Assembly (NCBI RefSeq): GCF_964028515.1
Contig: NZ_OZ034788.1
Coordinates: 806,001 to 870,000, forward strand
Source: Wolbachia endosymbiont (group B) of Hofmannophila pseudospretella
Lineage (GTDB): Bacteria; Pseudomonadota; Alphaproteobacteria; Rickettsiales; Anaplasmataceae
Direction: 5' to 3'
Length of the DNA: 64,000 bases
Both the position numbers and the translations under genes were made by a program. The notes under the pieces are model-generated. The model did no database searches and was not told where the DNA came from. It saw only the letters and a list, made by a program, of their open reading frames with translations. Shown here piece after piece: positions 35,205 through 44,007 of this stretch (its first letter is position 1; each line of letters begins with the position of its first letter).

Positions 35205-35250
35205 ATATGTTAATAACTTCTCTATACTATTGATTTTCCTTTATGATTTA

Positions 35251-35259
35251 TGTGTATAA
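35251..35259 (-). promoter_or_regulatory. DnaA box variant
   Basis: TGTGTATAA is the reverse complement of TTATACACA, which fits the looser consensus TTWTNCACA. Orientation is the same as the perfect box 55 bp away. Confidence 0.6.
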
Positions 35260-35409
35260 GTAAGATGTCTAGAATGTTAGTAATTTTCTTTTATGGAAAA
35301 AAGCTTTATTATCATGGATTGTTATATAATTATGTATATGTCATTGAAAAAATTGTTGATCAATTGTTAGTATTTTATGTCAACAAATAATTCACAAATT
35401 AATTTGACA

Positions 35410-35418
35410 TTATTCACA
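35410..35418 (+). promoter_or_regulatory. DnaA box variant
   Basis: TTATTCACA fits TTWTNCACA and points the opposite way from the other two boxes. A weaker near-match (TAATTCACA) stands at 35388-35396. Confidence 0.5.
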
Positions 35419-35493
35419 TGCTTATTAAACATTTAATAACAGTTTTCTTGATAGACCTTATCTAAAGATATTTTCACCATTAAAGGGAATAAA

Positions 35494-36312
35494 TTGAGTA
35501 AAAAAAGAACTTTAGTAGAAAAAATAGCATACAGAATTTTTCTCTTTCTCTTCAACAAAACTTCTGTGTTAAAAAAATGTGCGACTGAGGCATTAATGGG
35601 TGATCTGTCAGGTCTTGACATACTTAATAGTCTATTAAAATTCCGTGATTGTAGTATCATGGATATAATGACTCCACGTAAGGAGATATGTGCAGTAGAC
35701 ATTGAATCGAGCAAGGATGAGGTAATAAAGAAGGTGAAAAACACTTACCATGCTAAGATACCAACTTATAAGAATAACTTTGACAACGTAATAGGCTTTT
35801 TTTACGTAAAAGATATCATTTTCAATAAGAATAAAGATTTTAATCTGAAAAATATTATACAAAATGTAATATTTGTCCCAGCCTCAATGAAAGCAACAAA
35901 TCTTTTTGTTAGAATGAAATCTTCCAAGTCATATTTAGCTATTGTACTGGATGAATATGGCGGAACTGATGGTTTAATTTCGATAAATGATCTTATAGAA
36001 GAATTGATACCAAATATTGATAACGAGAATGAGGTAAATTCAGAACACACCATTACTGAATTATCTCAAAATAAGTTTGAAATATCGGCAAGGGCCCTTA
36101 TAAAGGATATAGAGGAAAATCTAAAAATAGAGTTGTGTGACTCTGAAGAGCATTATGCCACACTTAGTGGTTTGGTTCTTTCAATTGCTGGTAAGGTACC
36201 TTCTGTAGATGAAGTTATAAGATATAAAAATGGTATAAAATTTATCATCAAGGATGCAAATGAACGATACATTAACAAAATAATACTAGACTTAAGTGAT
36301 TGCAAAAATTAA
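35494..36312 (+). CDS. CBS-domain protein, CorC/TlyC (hemolysin-like) family
   Basis: The product has 272 residues. After an N-terminal leader comes CSIMDIMTPRKEICAVDIE, the start of a CBS pair (about 55-190), with IPTYKNNFDNVIGFFYVKDI and YLAIVLDEYGGTDGLISINDLIEELI, the latter a strong family signature. A transporter-associated CorC_HlyC domain follows at the C-terminus (about 195-270). In the family this cytosolic module binds nucleotides and regulates Mg/Co efflux; the membrane DUF21 part is absent, as in Rickettsia TlyC. The start is TTG after AAGGGA. Its position right of oriC is conserved in Wolbachia. Confidence 0.88.
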   Translation: MSKKRTLVEKIAYRIFLFLFNKTSVLKKCATEALMGDLSGLDILNSLLKFRDCSIMDIMTPRKEICAVDIESSKDEVIKKVKNTYHAKIPTYKNNFDNVIGFFYVKDIIFNKNKDFNLKNIIQNVIFVPASMKATNLFVRMKSSKSYLAIVLDEYGGTDGLISINDLIEELIPNIDNENEVNSEHTITELSQNKFEISARALIKDIEENLKIELCDSEEHYATLSGLVLSIAGKVPSVDEVIRYKNGIKFIIKDANERYINKIILDLSDCKN

Positions 36313-36520
36313 ATTCAATATTTTTTAGTGAAAGGTACTTTATCTTGGAAGTAGGATGCATAGTAGCCAGGTATGTAATTTAAACAATTTCTTAATATAC
36401 AAAAGTTTGTAGTTCTATACGTTACTGTTTGATAATTAAGGTGGGAATAGTTTTATTGGTACAAAGTTATAAAAATTAGTTGTTTAAATATTTTTAGCGA
36501 TCTGTAACCCTCAAAAAGGG
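36313..36520. other. 208-bp gap before the decayed IS4 element, nothing seen
   Basis: A+T-rich, with no credible frame, hairpin or repeat recognised. It separates the CBS-domain gene from the left inverted repeat of the IS4 remnant. Confidence 0.4.
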
Positions 36521-37920
36521 AGTGTTAAATAAACCATACGCTTCAAGTTAAGAGATTGTAAGTAAATTCAGGGAAGTTAAGGTAGATACTCTAGTTTTTC
36601 TGTATTTGTCTTTTAATGAAAATCGAGACCAAGTTATGGTAAGCTTTTTAAGAAAAACTTTCAAACTATTAACTTTATTCTTTAGTGCTAAAAATAACTC
36701 TCTAACCCGCCTTTTTAGCTCAATAAATGCCTTTGTTAAGCTAAGTTCTGTATTCTTTTTCACTTCTGTGCAACCAACTATGCCGTAAAATATAAGAATT
36801 GCGCACAATTTAGCATATAGTTCACATAATACTCTGCATGGCTTTCCTTTTAGCTTATCAACTCTGATATGGCTTTTATACAATTTAAATAATAACTCAA
36901 TTTGCCACCTTACTCTGTAATACTTGCTCAGCACTAATTTTATTTTCTGGAACATTAGTTATACCAGTTCAATAATTTTTGATTTCTTTTAGAGGATCCT
37001 GCGATCTTGCTAATCTATTAGCTTTCCTTCTTCTGGCCATATTCAGTTAGTTTATATTCTTACTCTAATTTTTACTTCTTTTCCTAATAATACCTCGTTT
37101 TCTAAAAATCTCTAAACATTCCAGTAACTCTATTTTTTGATTTGTTTCTATATCATATATATTGGTATCAACGACTTATGAAATAAGCTCCTATTTCATT
37201 GATTTGTTTAAAAGAGCTTGGGACAAAATAACCCAGATCAGATATTAGCAAATCATTGCTTAATATATTACTTAAATGTTTCCTATATCCCGGATCTTAT
37301 TCCCTCCGTTAAATTAAGTTGGTCTATTATCTGATTCATGTAGTCGAAAACTAATTGTAACTTTATTCCAGACTTAGTATTACTTTCGTAGCCACTGTAG
37401 CTAGTACCATAACCTTTATACATCTCTTCCATACTGTTAGGTAGAGTAGTATAGCTACTGTCCAATAATTTAACACTATTAAATAGCTGTAAGATTTTGC
37501 AATCAACTTGCAAGATATTTTTAAAGGGAACCACAGATTCATTATACATCCTTTTCATAAATTCCACTGCTTCTTCAGTAAATCTAAAATCCAAACCTTG
37601 TTTTGTTATATCTATCGAGTCCTCGTTTAGTAATTGACACATTGTTTCTACGCTACAATTATCAACCCCTATATTACCCAAGACCATGGCTTTTACGAAC
37701 GATGAACCTTTTAGCTTTCTCTTTCTTTTTATAAACCTTGTTGTAATTGAGATTTTGTCTGCTTTTTCATTAAAAAATTCTTTGAGCTTTTTTGATAATC
37801 TAGTTACTTTATTCATTGATTCTCTCACTAAAAGTACTTCTGGGAGAACTTATACCTTATTATTCTATCTCTTTCATACCTTTATTTCCTTAACTTGACA
37901 CGTATGGTTTATTTAACACT
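36521..37920 (-). mobile_element. decayed IS4-family element
   Basis: The ends are inverted repeats: gtgttaaataaaccatacg from 36522 matches the complement of cgtatggtttatttaacac ending at 37919. The similarity extends inward (ttcaagttaa / ttaacttga). The element spans about 1400 bp and encodes a transposase on the minus strand broken into at least two pieces, so it is inactive. No clear direct repeat flanks it. To its right (37927-38060) is a 40-codon open tail without a start (KVQAFVKIIRNVKPSRN...), perhaps a fragment of an interrupted gene. Confidence 0.8.
36548..37828 (-). pseudogene. IS4-family transposase, broken
   Basis: The N-terminal part (37283-37828) contains LLDSSYTTLP, with the first catalytic Asp, and a region typical of the family's start (KKLKEFFNEKADKISI). 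The C-terminal part (36548-36955) contains YYRVRWQIELLFKLYKSHI and LKGKPCRVLCELYAKLCAI, the YREK-type block with the catalytic Glu. About 330 bp between them has stops in all frames. Confidence 0.8.
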
Positions 37921-38097
37921 TCCCTAAGTACGTAAGAAAAAACACTCCTATACTGAAAGTACAAGCATTTGTTAAGATTATTAGGAATGTAAAACCTAGC
38001 AGAAATCTTGATAATTCAAACGCTGAACAACTTCAAGCTATTGATAGAAAAATCCCTTGATTGTACATAGGCCAAGTTGGCTTATGTGTTCTTATTC

Positions 38098-38553
38098 TCA
38101 CTTTGTAAACATGCCAATAATTTTATCCACTATTCCACCCATATTTGCTCCAGCTTGAGTATGCTCTATTTTACCACCGTGTGAAATTAATTTAGAATCT
38201 GCACCAGGTGATATATTAACAAATTTACTACCAACAACCCCGCTGCTAGTGATTAGAGCTGAGCTATCAATTGGCAACTTTATGTCTCTGCTTATGCACA
38301 TATCGATTCGTGCTATGTAGGTAGCTTTGTCAAGCGATACACCAGTTATGCTTCCGATTTCTACACCAGAGATCTTGACACTATCACCAACCCCTACACC
38401 GTTAGCATCAGTAAAAAGGCCATGTATTTTATAGCAATCCTTATAGTTTCTCTTTATGTAAGATAGCTTATTAATAGCGAAGAAGACAAGAAAAATAGTG
38501 AAAATTAATACAAATGATCCAGCAATTATTTCAAGTATATTTGACCTTCGCAT
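38098..38553 (-). CDS. mlaD: MlaD-like lipid transport protein
   Basis: Periplasmic substrate-binding component of the Mla retrograde phospholipid pathway. The 151-residue product has an N-terminal membrane anchor (IIAGSFVLIFTIFLVFFAINK). The MCE domain follows: GLFTDANGVGVGDSVKISGVEIGSI, then IDSSALITSSGVVGSKFVNISPG. It lies two bases after the NDUFA12-type gene on the same strand, an arrangement common in alphaproteobacteria. MlaE and MlaF are not in the window. Confidence 0.9.
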   Translation of the reverse strand: MRRSNILEIIAGSFVLIFTIFLVFFAINKLSYIKRNYKDCYKIHGLFTDANGVGVGDSVKISGVEIGSITGVSLDKATYIARIDMCISRDIKLPIDSSALITSSGVVGSKFVNISPGADSKLISHGGKIEHTQAGANMGGIVDKIIGMFTK

Positions 38554-38555
38554 CT

Positions 38556-38861
38556 TTAATTATTAGGATTCCAGCTTTCATAGTAGTTTTTCACCTTTTG
38601 CTTTGGGTAGTATGCATCTTTTGTACCCGTTAAATTAGGAGTTTTTCTTTTGTTATTGTTAATTGGTATTTCATTATTAGTATTATGCAGCCATATATAA
38701 CATTCTGGAGGAATTGTTGTGGGGTCAGAAACATTACCATATATTACCCATCTTTTTCCTTTATTTGACTCATAGTAAGAATTTCCGTTTTCATCCCTAC
38801 CTATAAGTTTACCTTTTCTCCTTAATAAGTTTGTTACTACATTATAAATTTTGGATAACAT
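38556..38861 (-). CDS. NDUFA12-family complex I accessory protein
   Basis: The alphaproteobacterial homolog of mitochondrial NDUFA12 (B17.2), a peripheral subunit of NADH:ubiquinone oxidoreductase. The 101-residue product contains KLIGRDENGNSYYES, KRWVIYGNVSDPTTIPPECYIWLH, the family core, and a short C-terminal YYESW. It is co-directional and nearly abutting mlaD. It goes with nuoI, nuoF, nuoM and nuoN elsewhere in the window. Confidence 0.92.
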   Translation of the reverse strand: MLSKIYNVVTNLLRRKGKLIGRDENGNSYYESNKGKRWVIYGNVSDPTTIPPECYIWLHNTNNEIPINNNKRKTPNLTGTKDAYYPKQKVKNYYESWNPNN

Positions 38862-38925
38862 AAAGGTATTAAAACAAAAAGTATTATATATACTAATACT
38901 TTAACGATGTATTAACAACAGTTTA

Positions 38926-40374
38926 ATGCAATTACCAATTCTACAAGTTATTATACCAATAATTGCGTCGATGTTCTGCTTTCTTACCAGGAAACATAGG
39001 GTGTCCTGGTTTATCTCTTTTTTTACAACGGCAGCTATTTTCTTTATTTCATTAACGTTGCTAGTGAAAACATACAATGGTGAAATTATAACTTATTATC
39101 TTGGAGATTGGGCTCCTCCATACGGAATAGAATTGAGAATCGACATATTGAACTCTTTGATTCTAACTTTGGTGAATTTTATAGCGCTGATTAGCGTGCT
39201 TTATAGCTTTTATATTAACGAAAAAGAAATTAGCAAAAACAAGATCACTGGTTTTTACTCTCTATTTCTACTGTGCTTAAGCGGACTACTCGGGATTCTA
39301 GTAACAAACGACATATTCAATCTTTATGTTTTTTTGGAAATTTCATCTCTTTCTTCTTATGTATTAGTTTCAATGGGAAGGGACAAAAAAGCCCTGATAG
39401 CAGCATTTGAATACCTCATTAGTGGTACTGTAGGAGCAACATTTTACTTGTTTGGCATCGGCCTTTTATACTCTATGACCGGAACGCTCAACATGTCTGA
39501 CATGGCTGAAAGAATAGTACCATTATACGATAATAACATCATAAGACTTGGTACATTATTCATTTTTGTTGGTCTCTCAATCAAAATGGCACTATTTCCA
39601 CTCAGCAGATGGCTGGTTAACGCATATAGTGAAGCACCTAGCTTCGTTAGCGTATTCTTTTCGGGTACAGTAACCAAAGTGATGGTATATGTTTTTATCA
39701 GAATCTTTTACACTGTTTTTCAGCAAAATTTTTTCTTACCACTGCATAATGTGATAATTATCCTCGCACTTTGCGCTATTGTATTTGGATCAATATCTGC
39801 AATAATCGAAAAAGATATAAAAAGACTGTTTGCTCACTCCAGTATCAGTCAGATTGGCTATATACTTTTAATGCTGGGTTTAAATTCAAAATCAGGTTTG
39901 TTTTCAGCAGTTCTTCACATAGTAAATCATAGCATGATAAAAACGTCTTTATTCATGGTTGCAGGGTGTATTTCTTATAAGGTTGGTATGACAAAAATAG
40001 AAAATTTATCAGGACTAAAAAAGTCAATGCCCTATACAACACTCGCATTTACTCTACTTAGTTTAGCATTAATCGGTGTACCCTTGACAAATGGCTTTGT
40101 AAGTAAGTGGTATATGATGCAAGCAATTCTTGAATCTCATGCATGGGTCTCTCTGATGGTTTTTGCTGTTAGCTCTTTTTCTGCATTAGTATACATTTGG
40201 AAAATGGTTGAGAAAATGTATTTTGAAAACAGTACAGCATCAAACGCTGGAATGACATTTAATGAGGTACCATTGCTTATGCTCTTTTGTTTATTATTTA
40301 TGGCAATTTTAACGGTAATAACTGGGATATATAGTAGTCCAATTCGGTTGGTAATTAATAAATTTGCTTTTTGA
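38926..40374 (+). CDS. MnhD/MrpD-type antiporter subunit (NuoM/N-like)
   Basis: An integral membrane protein of 482 residues with about 14 helices, related to complex I subunits. Seen: NDIFNLYVFLEISSLSSYVLVS (Glu on helix 5), LSIKMALFPLSRWLVNAYSEAPSFVSV (conserved Lys and Pro), IEKDIKRLFAHSSISQIGYILL and GVPLTNGFVSKWYMM. The family includes Mrp antiporter subunit D, and monovalent cation/proton antiport is the usual role. Rickettsiales carry such stand-alone subunits. It is divergent from NDUFA12 with a 64-bp space. Confidence 0.85.
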   Translation: MQLPILQVIIPIIASMFCFLTRKHRVSWFISFFTTAAIFFISLTLLVKTYNGEIITYYLGDWAPPYGIELRIDILNSLILTLVNFIALISVLYSFYINEKEISKNKITGFYSLFLLCLSGLLGILVTNDIFNLYVFLEISSLSSYVLVSMGRDKKALIAAFEYLISGTVGATFYLFGIGLLYSMTGTLNMSDMAERIVPLYDNNIIRLGTLFIFVGLSIKMALFPLSRWLVNAYSEAPSFVSVFFSGTVTKVMVYVFIRIFYTVFQQNFFLPLHNVIIILALCAIVFGSISAIIEKDIKRLFAHSSISQIGYILLMLGLNSKSGLFSAVLHIVNHSMIKTSLFMVAGCISYKVGMTKIENLSGLKKSMPYTTLAFTLLSLALIGVPLTNGFVSKWYMMQAILESHAWVSLMVFAVSSFSALVYIWKMVEKMYFENSTASNAGMTFNEVPLLMLFCLLFMAILTVITGIYSSPIRLVINKFAF

Positions 40375-40389
40375 TTTTCTTATGTTTTA

Positions 40390-41523
40390 TTGTATCTCAA
40401 AGTCTGTAAAGTTTTTGCTGTGGATAAGCTGAAGAAGATTCACTTATTATTAGTCATTAACGTAATAGCTCTGTTTTGCGTTGGCATTGTTGTGCAATAT
40501 TCTTCTGCTGGAGGAAAGTGGGCTCCATTTGCAATTCACCAATTGGTCATATTCTCTTTCTTCCTTTTGCTTGCTATAGCTATGTCATTTATAGAGCTAG
40601 ATTTTTATTTGAAGCACGCTTATTTTTTTTACATAGCAGCAGTAATTGCGCTGTTAGCAGTAAATTTTTTTGGCTCGCATATAATGGGTGCAACGAGATG
40701 GATAAGAATTGGGTCAATTAGTTTACAACCATCAGAATTTGTAAAAGTGGGCTTAATACTTGCACTTGCTTGTTATTTTAATAAACAAAGTGTGTATAAA
40801 ATGATGAAATTTCAAAGCTTATTTAAGCCACTTATAATTATTTTCTTACCTGTATTCCTTGTATTGAAGCAACCTAATTTAGGAACAGCTGTAATAATAT
40901 TGTTTATAGGAGCATCAATCATATTCACAGCAATAATGGAGAGACCTCATTTGATAATTTTTGGAACTCTTGGCATTTTCGCAATACCAGCTATTTGGCC
41001 TTTTTTGCGCCCTTATCACAAGCAAAGGATATTATCATTTTTGGATTCATCAGTAGATCCACTTGGAATAGGTTATAATGCACAGCAATCTCAAATAGCT
41101 ATTGGTTCAGGAGGTTTGTTTGGTAAGGGATTTATTAATGGAAGTCAAACTCAACTTGGATTTTTGCCAGAGAAACGCACAGATTTTGCTTTTGCGGTAC
41201 TGAGTGAGGAATGGGGTTTTTTAGGCAGCATGACTTTGATTTTACTCTATACCACATTGCTTGCTATAATATTCTCCATTGCTTACAGGTCAAAAAATTA
41301 CTTTTCTAAGTTAATATCTATCGGGGTTTTTGCCTTTTTTAGTGCTCATTTCTTTATAAACATTGGAATGACAATAGGCTTCTTACCTATAATAGGTGAC
41401 CCACTTCCATTTCTATCCTATGGCGGAAGCACAACTGCTGCGAGCTTAATATGTATAGGGTTGCTACTTAGTTCCGTGGCATCTACAAAGGACTTAAAGC
41501 TAAGTTTCCGATTTCACCCATAG
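40390..41523 (+). CDS. rodA: rod-shape-determining peptidoglycan glycosyltransferase RodA
   Basis: A SEDS-family protein of about 377 residues with ten membrane helices, polymerising lipid II with a partner bPBP. The signatures are NFFGSHIMGATRWIRIG, LQPSEFVKVGLI, LKQPNLGTAVIILF, FLPEKRTDFAFAVLSEEWGF and PIIGDPLPFLSYGGSTTAAS. These suit RodA more than FtsW. The frame opens with TTG at 40390; a GTG at 40420 (VDKLKKIHLLL) is an alternative that puts the first helix in a typical place. It indicates a residual peptidoglycan machinery, together with dapA and the amidase. Confidence 0.92.
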   Translation: MYLKVCKVFAVDKLKKIHLLLVINVIALFCVGIVVQYSSAGGKWAPFAIHQLVIFSFFLLLAIAMSFIELDFYLKHAYFFYIAAVIALLAVNFFGSHIMGATRWIRIGSISLQPSEFVKVGLILALACYFNKQSVYKMMKFQSLFKPLIIIFLPVFLVLKQPNLGTAVIILFIGASIIFTAIMERPHLIIFGTLGIFAIPAIWPFLRPYHKQRILSFLDSSVDPLGIGYNAQQSQIAIGSGGLFGKGFINGSQTQLGFLPEKRTDFAFAVLSEEWGFLGSMTLILLYTTLLAIIFSIAYRSKNYFSKLISIGVFAFFSAHFFINIGMTIGFLPIIGDPLPFLSYGGSTTAASLICIGLLLSSVASTKDLKLSFRFHP

Positions 41524-41571
41524 AAAGAGCTTAGACAACCATCACTCTGCTAATGGTTAACGTCTTATTCT

Positions 41572-42813
41572 TCAATGAGAATCCCATTTTACGGTGCTTA
41601 AATCTATTCCCTCTTGTACCATTTCCAAAAGTGGGCTCATCTCTCTTAGCCGTCCAACATTTTTAGTAACAAGATCTGCTGCATATAGAACTTCATCTTT
41701 AGTTGTAAATCGGCCAAGGCCAAATCTAATTGATGAATGCTCAAGATCGTGGCCATTGTTTAGTGATCTTATGACATAAGAAGGCTCAAGGGATGCAGAT
41801 GTGCATGCAGAACCAGAGCTTACTGCTAAATCCTTGATTGCCATGATAAGAGACTCACCCTCAACATAAGGAAAACTTAAGTTAAGGTTACCTGGAATCC
41901 TATTTTCGTAGTCACCATTTAAAACAACATCAGGAAATGCCTCTTTTATTTTGTTGTACAAAATATCTCTCAACTCTTCTAATTTGCTTGCTTCTATTTC
42001 CATTTCTTCTTTAGCGATACGTGCTGCTTCACCAAAACCAACTGCAAGGGGAGTAGGAACTGTTCCAGAGCGCATGCCTCTCTCCTGTCCACCACCACTA
42101 ATTAGTGGCGTCAACCTAACACGAGGATTTTTTCTACGGACATATAACGCACCTATTCCCATAGGTCCATAAATTTTATGGCTAGAAAGGCTCATAAGAT
42201 CAATGTTCATTTCATTTACGTCTATTGAAACTTTTCCAAAACTTTGGGCAGCGTCTGTATGAAAAAATATATTATGCTTTCTACACATTGCACCAATTTC
42301 TTTGACAGGTTGCATTACTCCGATTTCATTATTTGCCATCATCACTGAAATCAGAATTGTTTTATCAGTGATTGCCTCCTCAAGTTTCAACAAATCTATA
42401 ATTCCGTTTTGCTTAACGGACAAATATGTAACTTTAAAGCCTTCATTTTCCAGATGTCGACAAGAATCTAAAACGCACTTATGCTCCGTGCAGACAGTTA
42501 TTATATGATTTCCCTTATTCTTATAAAAATGAGCAACACCTTTGATAGCCATGTTATTTGATTCGGTTGCACCCGAGGTAAAGACGATTTCTTTGCTGTC
42601 TGCGTTCACCAAGTCAGCAATGTGCTTCCTTGCTTTTTCTACTGCTTCCTCAGCTGTCCAACCAAATGAATGGCTACGAGAGTGTGCATTACTGAACTCA
42701 CCAAAATAAGGTATCATTACCTCCAAAACACGAGGATCTACTTTAGTAGTAGATTGATAATCAAGAAATATTGGTAATTTTATTTTAGCATTGCGTATTT
42801 TTTCCACATTCAT
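41572..42813 (-). CDS. iscS: cysteine desulfurase IscS
   Basis: Delivers sulfane sulfur to Fe-S assembly (IscU) and tRNA thiolation. The 413-residue product has the PLP lysine K213 (SSHKIYGP), the active cysteine C337 (SSGSACTSASLEPS), HTDAAQS (185-191) and the TSGATESNN motif. The long CTSASLEPSY loop is the IscS signature and separates it from the 12.6-kb paralog with its short SSG loop. No iscU, hscA or fdx is adjacent here. Confidence 0.95.
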   Translation of the reverse strand: MNVEKIRNAKIKLPIFLDYQSTTKVDPRVLEVMIPYFGEFSNAHSRSHSFGWTAEEAVEKARKHIADLVNADSKEIVFTSGATESNNMAIKGVAHFYKNKGNHIITVCTEHKCVLDSCRHLENEGFKVTYLSVKQNGIIDLLKLEEAITDKTILISVMMANNEIGVMQPVKEIGAMCRKHNIFFHTDAAQSFGKVSIDVNEMNIDLMSLSSHKIYGPMGIGALYVRRKNPRVRLTPLISGGGQERGMRSGTVPTPLAVGFGEAARIAKEEMEIEASKLEELRDILYNKIKEAFPDVVLNGDYENRIPGNLNLSFPYVEGESLIMAIKDLAVSSGSACTSASLEPSYVIRSLNNGHDLEHSSIRFGLGRFTTKDEVLYAADLVTKNVGRLREMSPLLEMVQEGIDLSTVKWDSH

Positions 42814-42918
42814 AGTCAGGTTTCAGCATAGAAGTTACAACATTTAGTAGCACTAAAGCTTAATTTTTTCAAGATATATCTTGCCTAAATGAAAGTTGTT
42901 AGCGCTATCTTCTACGTT

Positions 42919-42969
42919 ATTCCAGTGTCCCTGTAATGTCATTCCCTATGATCAGTGTTTGACACTGGT
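42919..42969. repeat. palindromic element remnant
   Basis: Two partial arms: attccagtgtccc then gatcagtgtttgacactgg. It lies between iscS and the ankyrin gene. Confidence 0.55.
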
Positions 42970-42983
42970 AGGTCGAATACGCA

Positions 42984-43898
42984 CTAGACAAACCTAATAG
43001 CGCTATCAGCTTCTTGCTGTCCATTTGTTAAGACTGCTACTCCATCAACTTTAGTACTGGGCTTTAACATCATATATGTAGCACCACCAACTGCTAGTGC
43101 TACTGCTATAACTGCAACCACTGCTATAGCTATAGGTGTTGCAATTGTTTCAGTTGCAAAAAGTACCGCTGCTATAGCAGCGCCTAATAATGCAGTTTCT
43201 ACAGCGGTAGTAATCCCTCTATTAAATGCTTTCACAAAAGAACGTCCTCCTGCCTTTAATAGAATTTCTACGTTTTGACCCTTGGCATAATCTAAAGGGG
43301 TCATTCCATGTGTATTTACTGCATTAACATTTGCTCCTTTTTCGAGTAAAACCTCTACTGTCTCTTTGTGACAATAAGAAACAGCATAATGTAAAGGAGT
43401 TCCATACAAATGTTGCGCATCAACATTTGCTCCTGTTTGGATTAAAAACTCTACTATCTCTTTGTGATCTTTAAGAACAGCATTGTGTAATGGGGTAAAC
43501 CCAAGTTCATTCCTTTCATCAATTTTAATTCCTTCGATTTTTAATAAAGCTTTTACTGTTTCTAGATGGCCATGTTTAGCTGCTAAATTTAATACAGGAG
43601 TCCAACCTTTTCCACTCTTATCGCTAATGTTTGATCCTGATGATATTAGAGCATCCAACACATTTGCATAGCCTGCTTCAGCAGCTATCCTTGATAACGT
43701 AAACTTTGAGTATTTAGGATGCTTTGAGGTAAATTTATGATTTATATCGAATTTCTCATCAATCCACTCTTTATGTAAATCTTGATCCTGCCTCTCTAGT
43801 TCTTCTTGTATTTTCTCAATTATGTTGTCTTTATTAAAATCTTGCTTATCGTTAATTACATTCAATACTTTTTTCAGTGTTTCATATCCTTTTGCCAT
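42984..43898 (-). CDS. ankyrin-repeat protein with C-terminal membrane segment
   Basis: The product has 304 residues. The ankyrin repeats (about residues 70-215) are clear: GKGWTPVLNLAAKHGHLETV, ELGFTPLHNAVLKDHKEIV, LYGTPLHYAVSYCHKETV and THGMTPLDYAKGQ, each followed by an L-[LI]-x-x-GA-[NK]-[VI] step. A hydrophobic segment around 235-275 (ETALLGAAIAAVLFATETIA, IAIAVVAVIAVALAVGG) could anchor it in a membrane. Wolbachia Ank proteins with such anchors are candidates for host interaction. It lies just beside the phage terminase. Confidence 0.9.
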   Translation of the reverse strand: MAKGYETLKKVLNVINDKQDFNKDNIIEKIQEELERQDQDLHKEWIDEKFDINHKFTSKHPKYSKFTLSRIAAEAGYANVLDALISSGSNISDKSGKGWTPVLNLAAKHGHLETVKALLKIEGIKIDERNELGFTPLHNAVLKDHKEIVEFLIQTGANVDAQHLYGTPLHYAVSYCHKETVEVLLEKGANVNAVNTHGMTPLDYAKGQNVEILLKAGGRSFVKAFNRGITTAVETALLGAAIAAVLFATETIATPIAIAVVAVIAVALAVGGATYMMLKPSTKVDGVAVLTNGQQEADSAIRFV

Positions 43899-44007
43899 AA
43901 CTTTATCTTTAAACTAGAATAAAATATCTAACTATTACATATTATACTAGAAAATAAATATTTATTTTAAATGAGCTAATAATCGAAATTGTGGGTAGCA
44001 AATTGAA

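Larger units (their letters stand above)
35090..35493. other. predicted chromosomal replication origin (oriC)
   Basis: 404 bp without a gene, between hemE and a CBS-domain (TlyC-like) gene that diverge from it, extremely A+T-rich. It carries a perfect DnaA box (35196-35204), a one-mismatch box (35251-35259), a box-like TTATTCACA (35410-35418) and a perfect IHF consensus (35142-35154). The Wolbachia origin has been placed at this same gene pair. CtrA-type TTAA-N7-TTAA sites were looked for and not found in perfect form. Confidence 0.85.

Noticed and set aside
35090..35493. Perfect CtrA sites (TTAA-N7-TTAA) in the origin
   Set aside because: Several TTAA words occur but none with the exact spacing.
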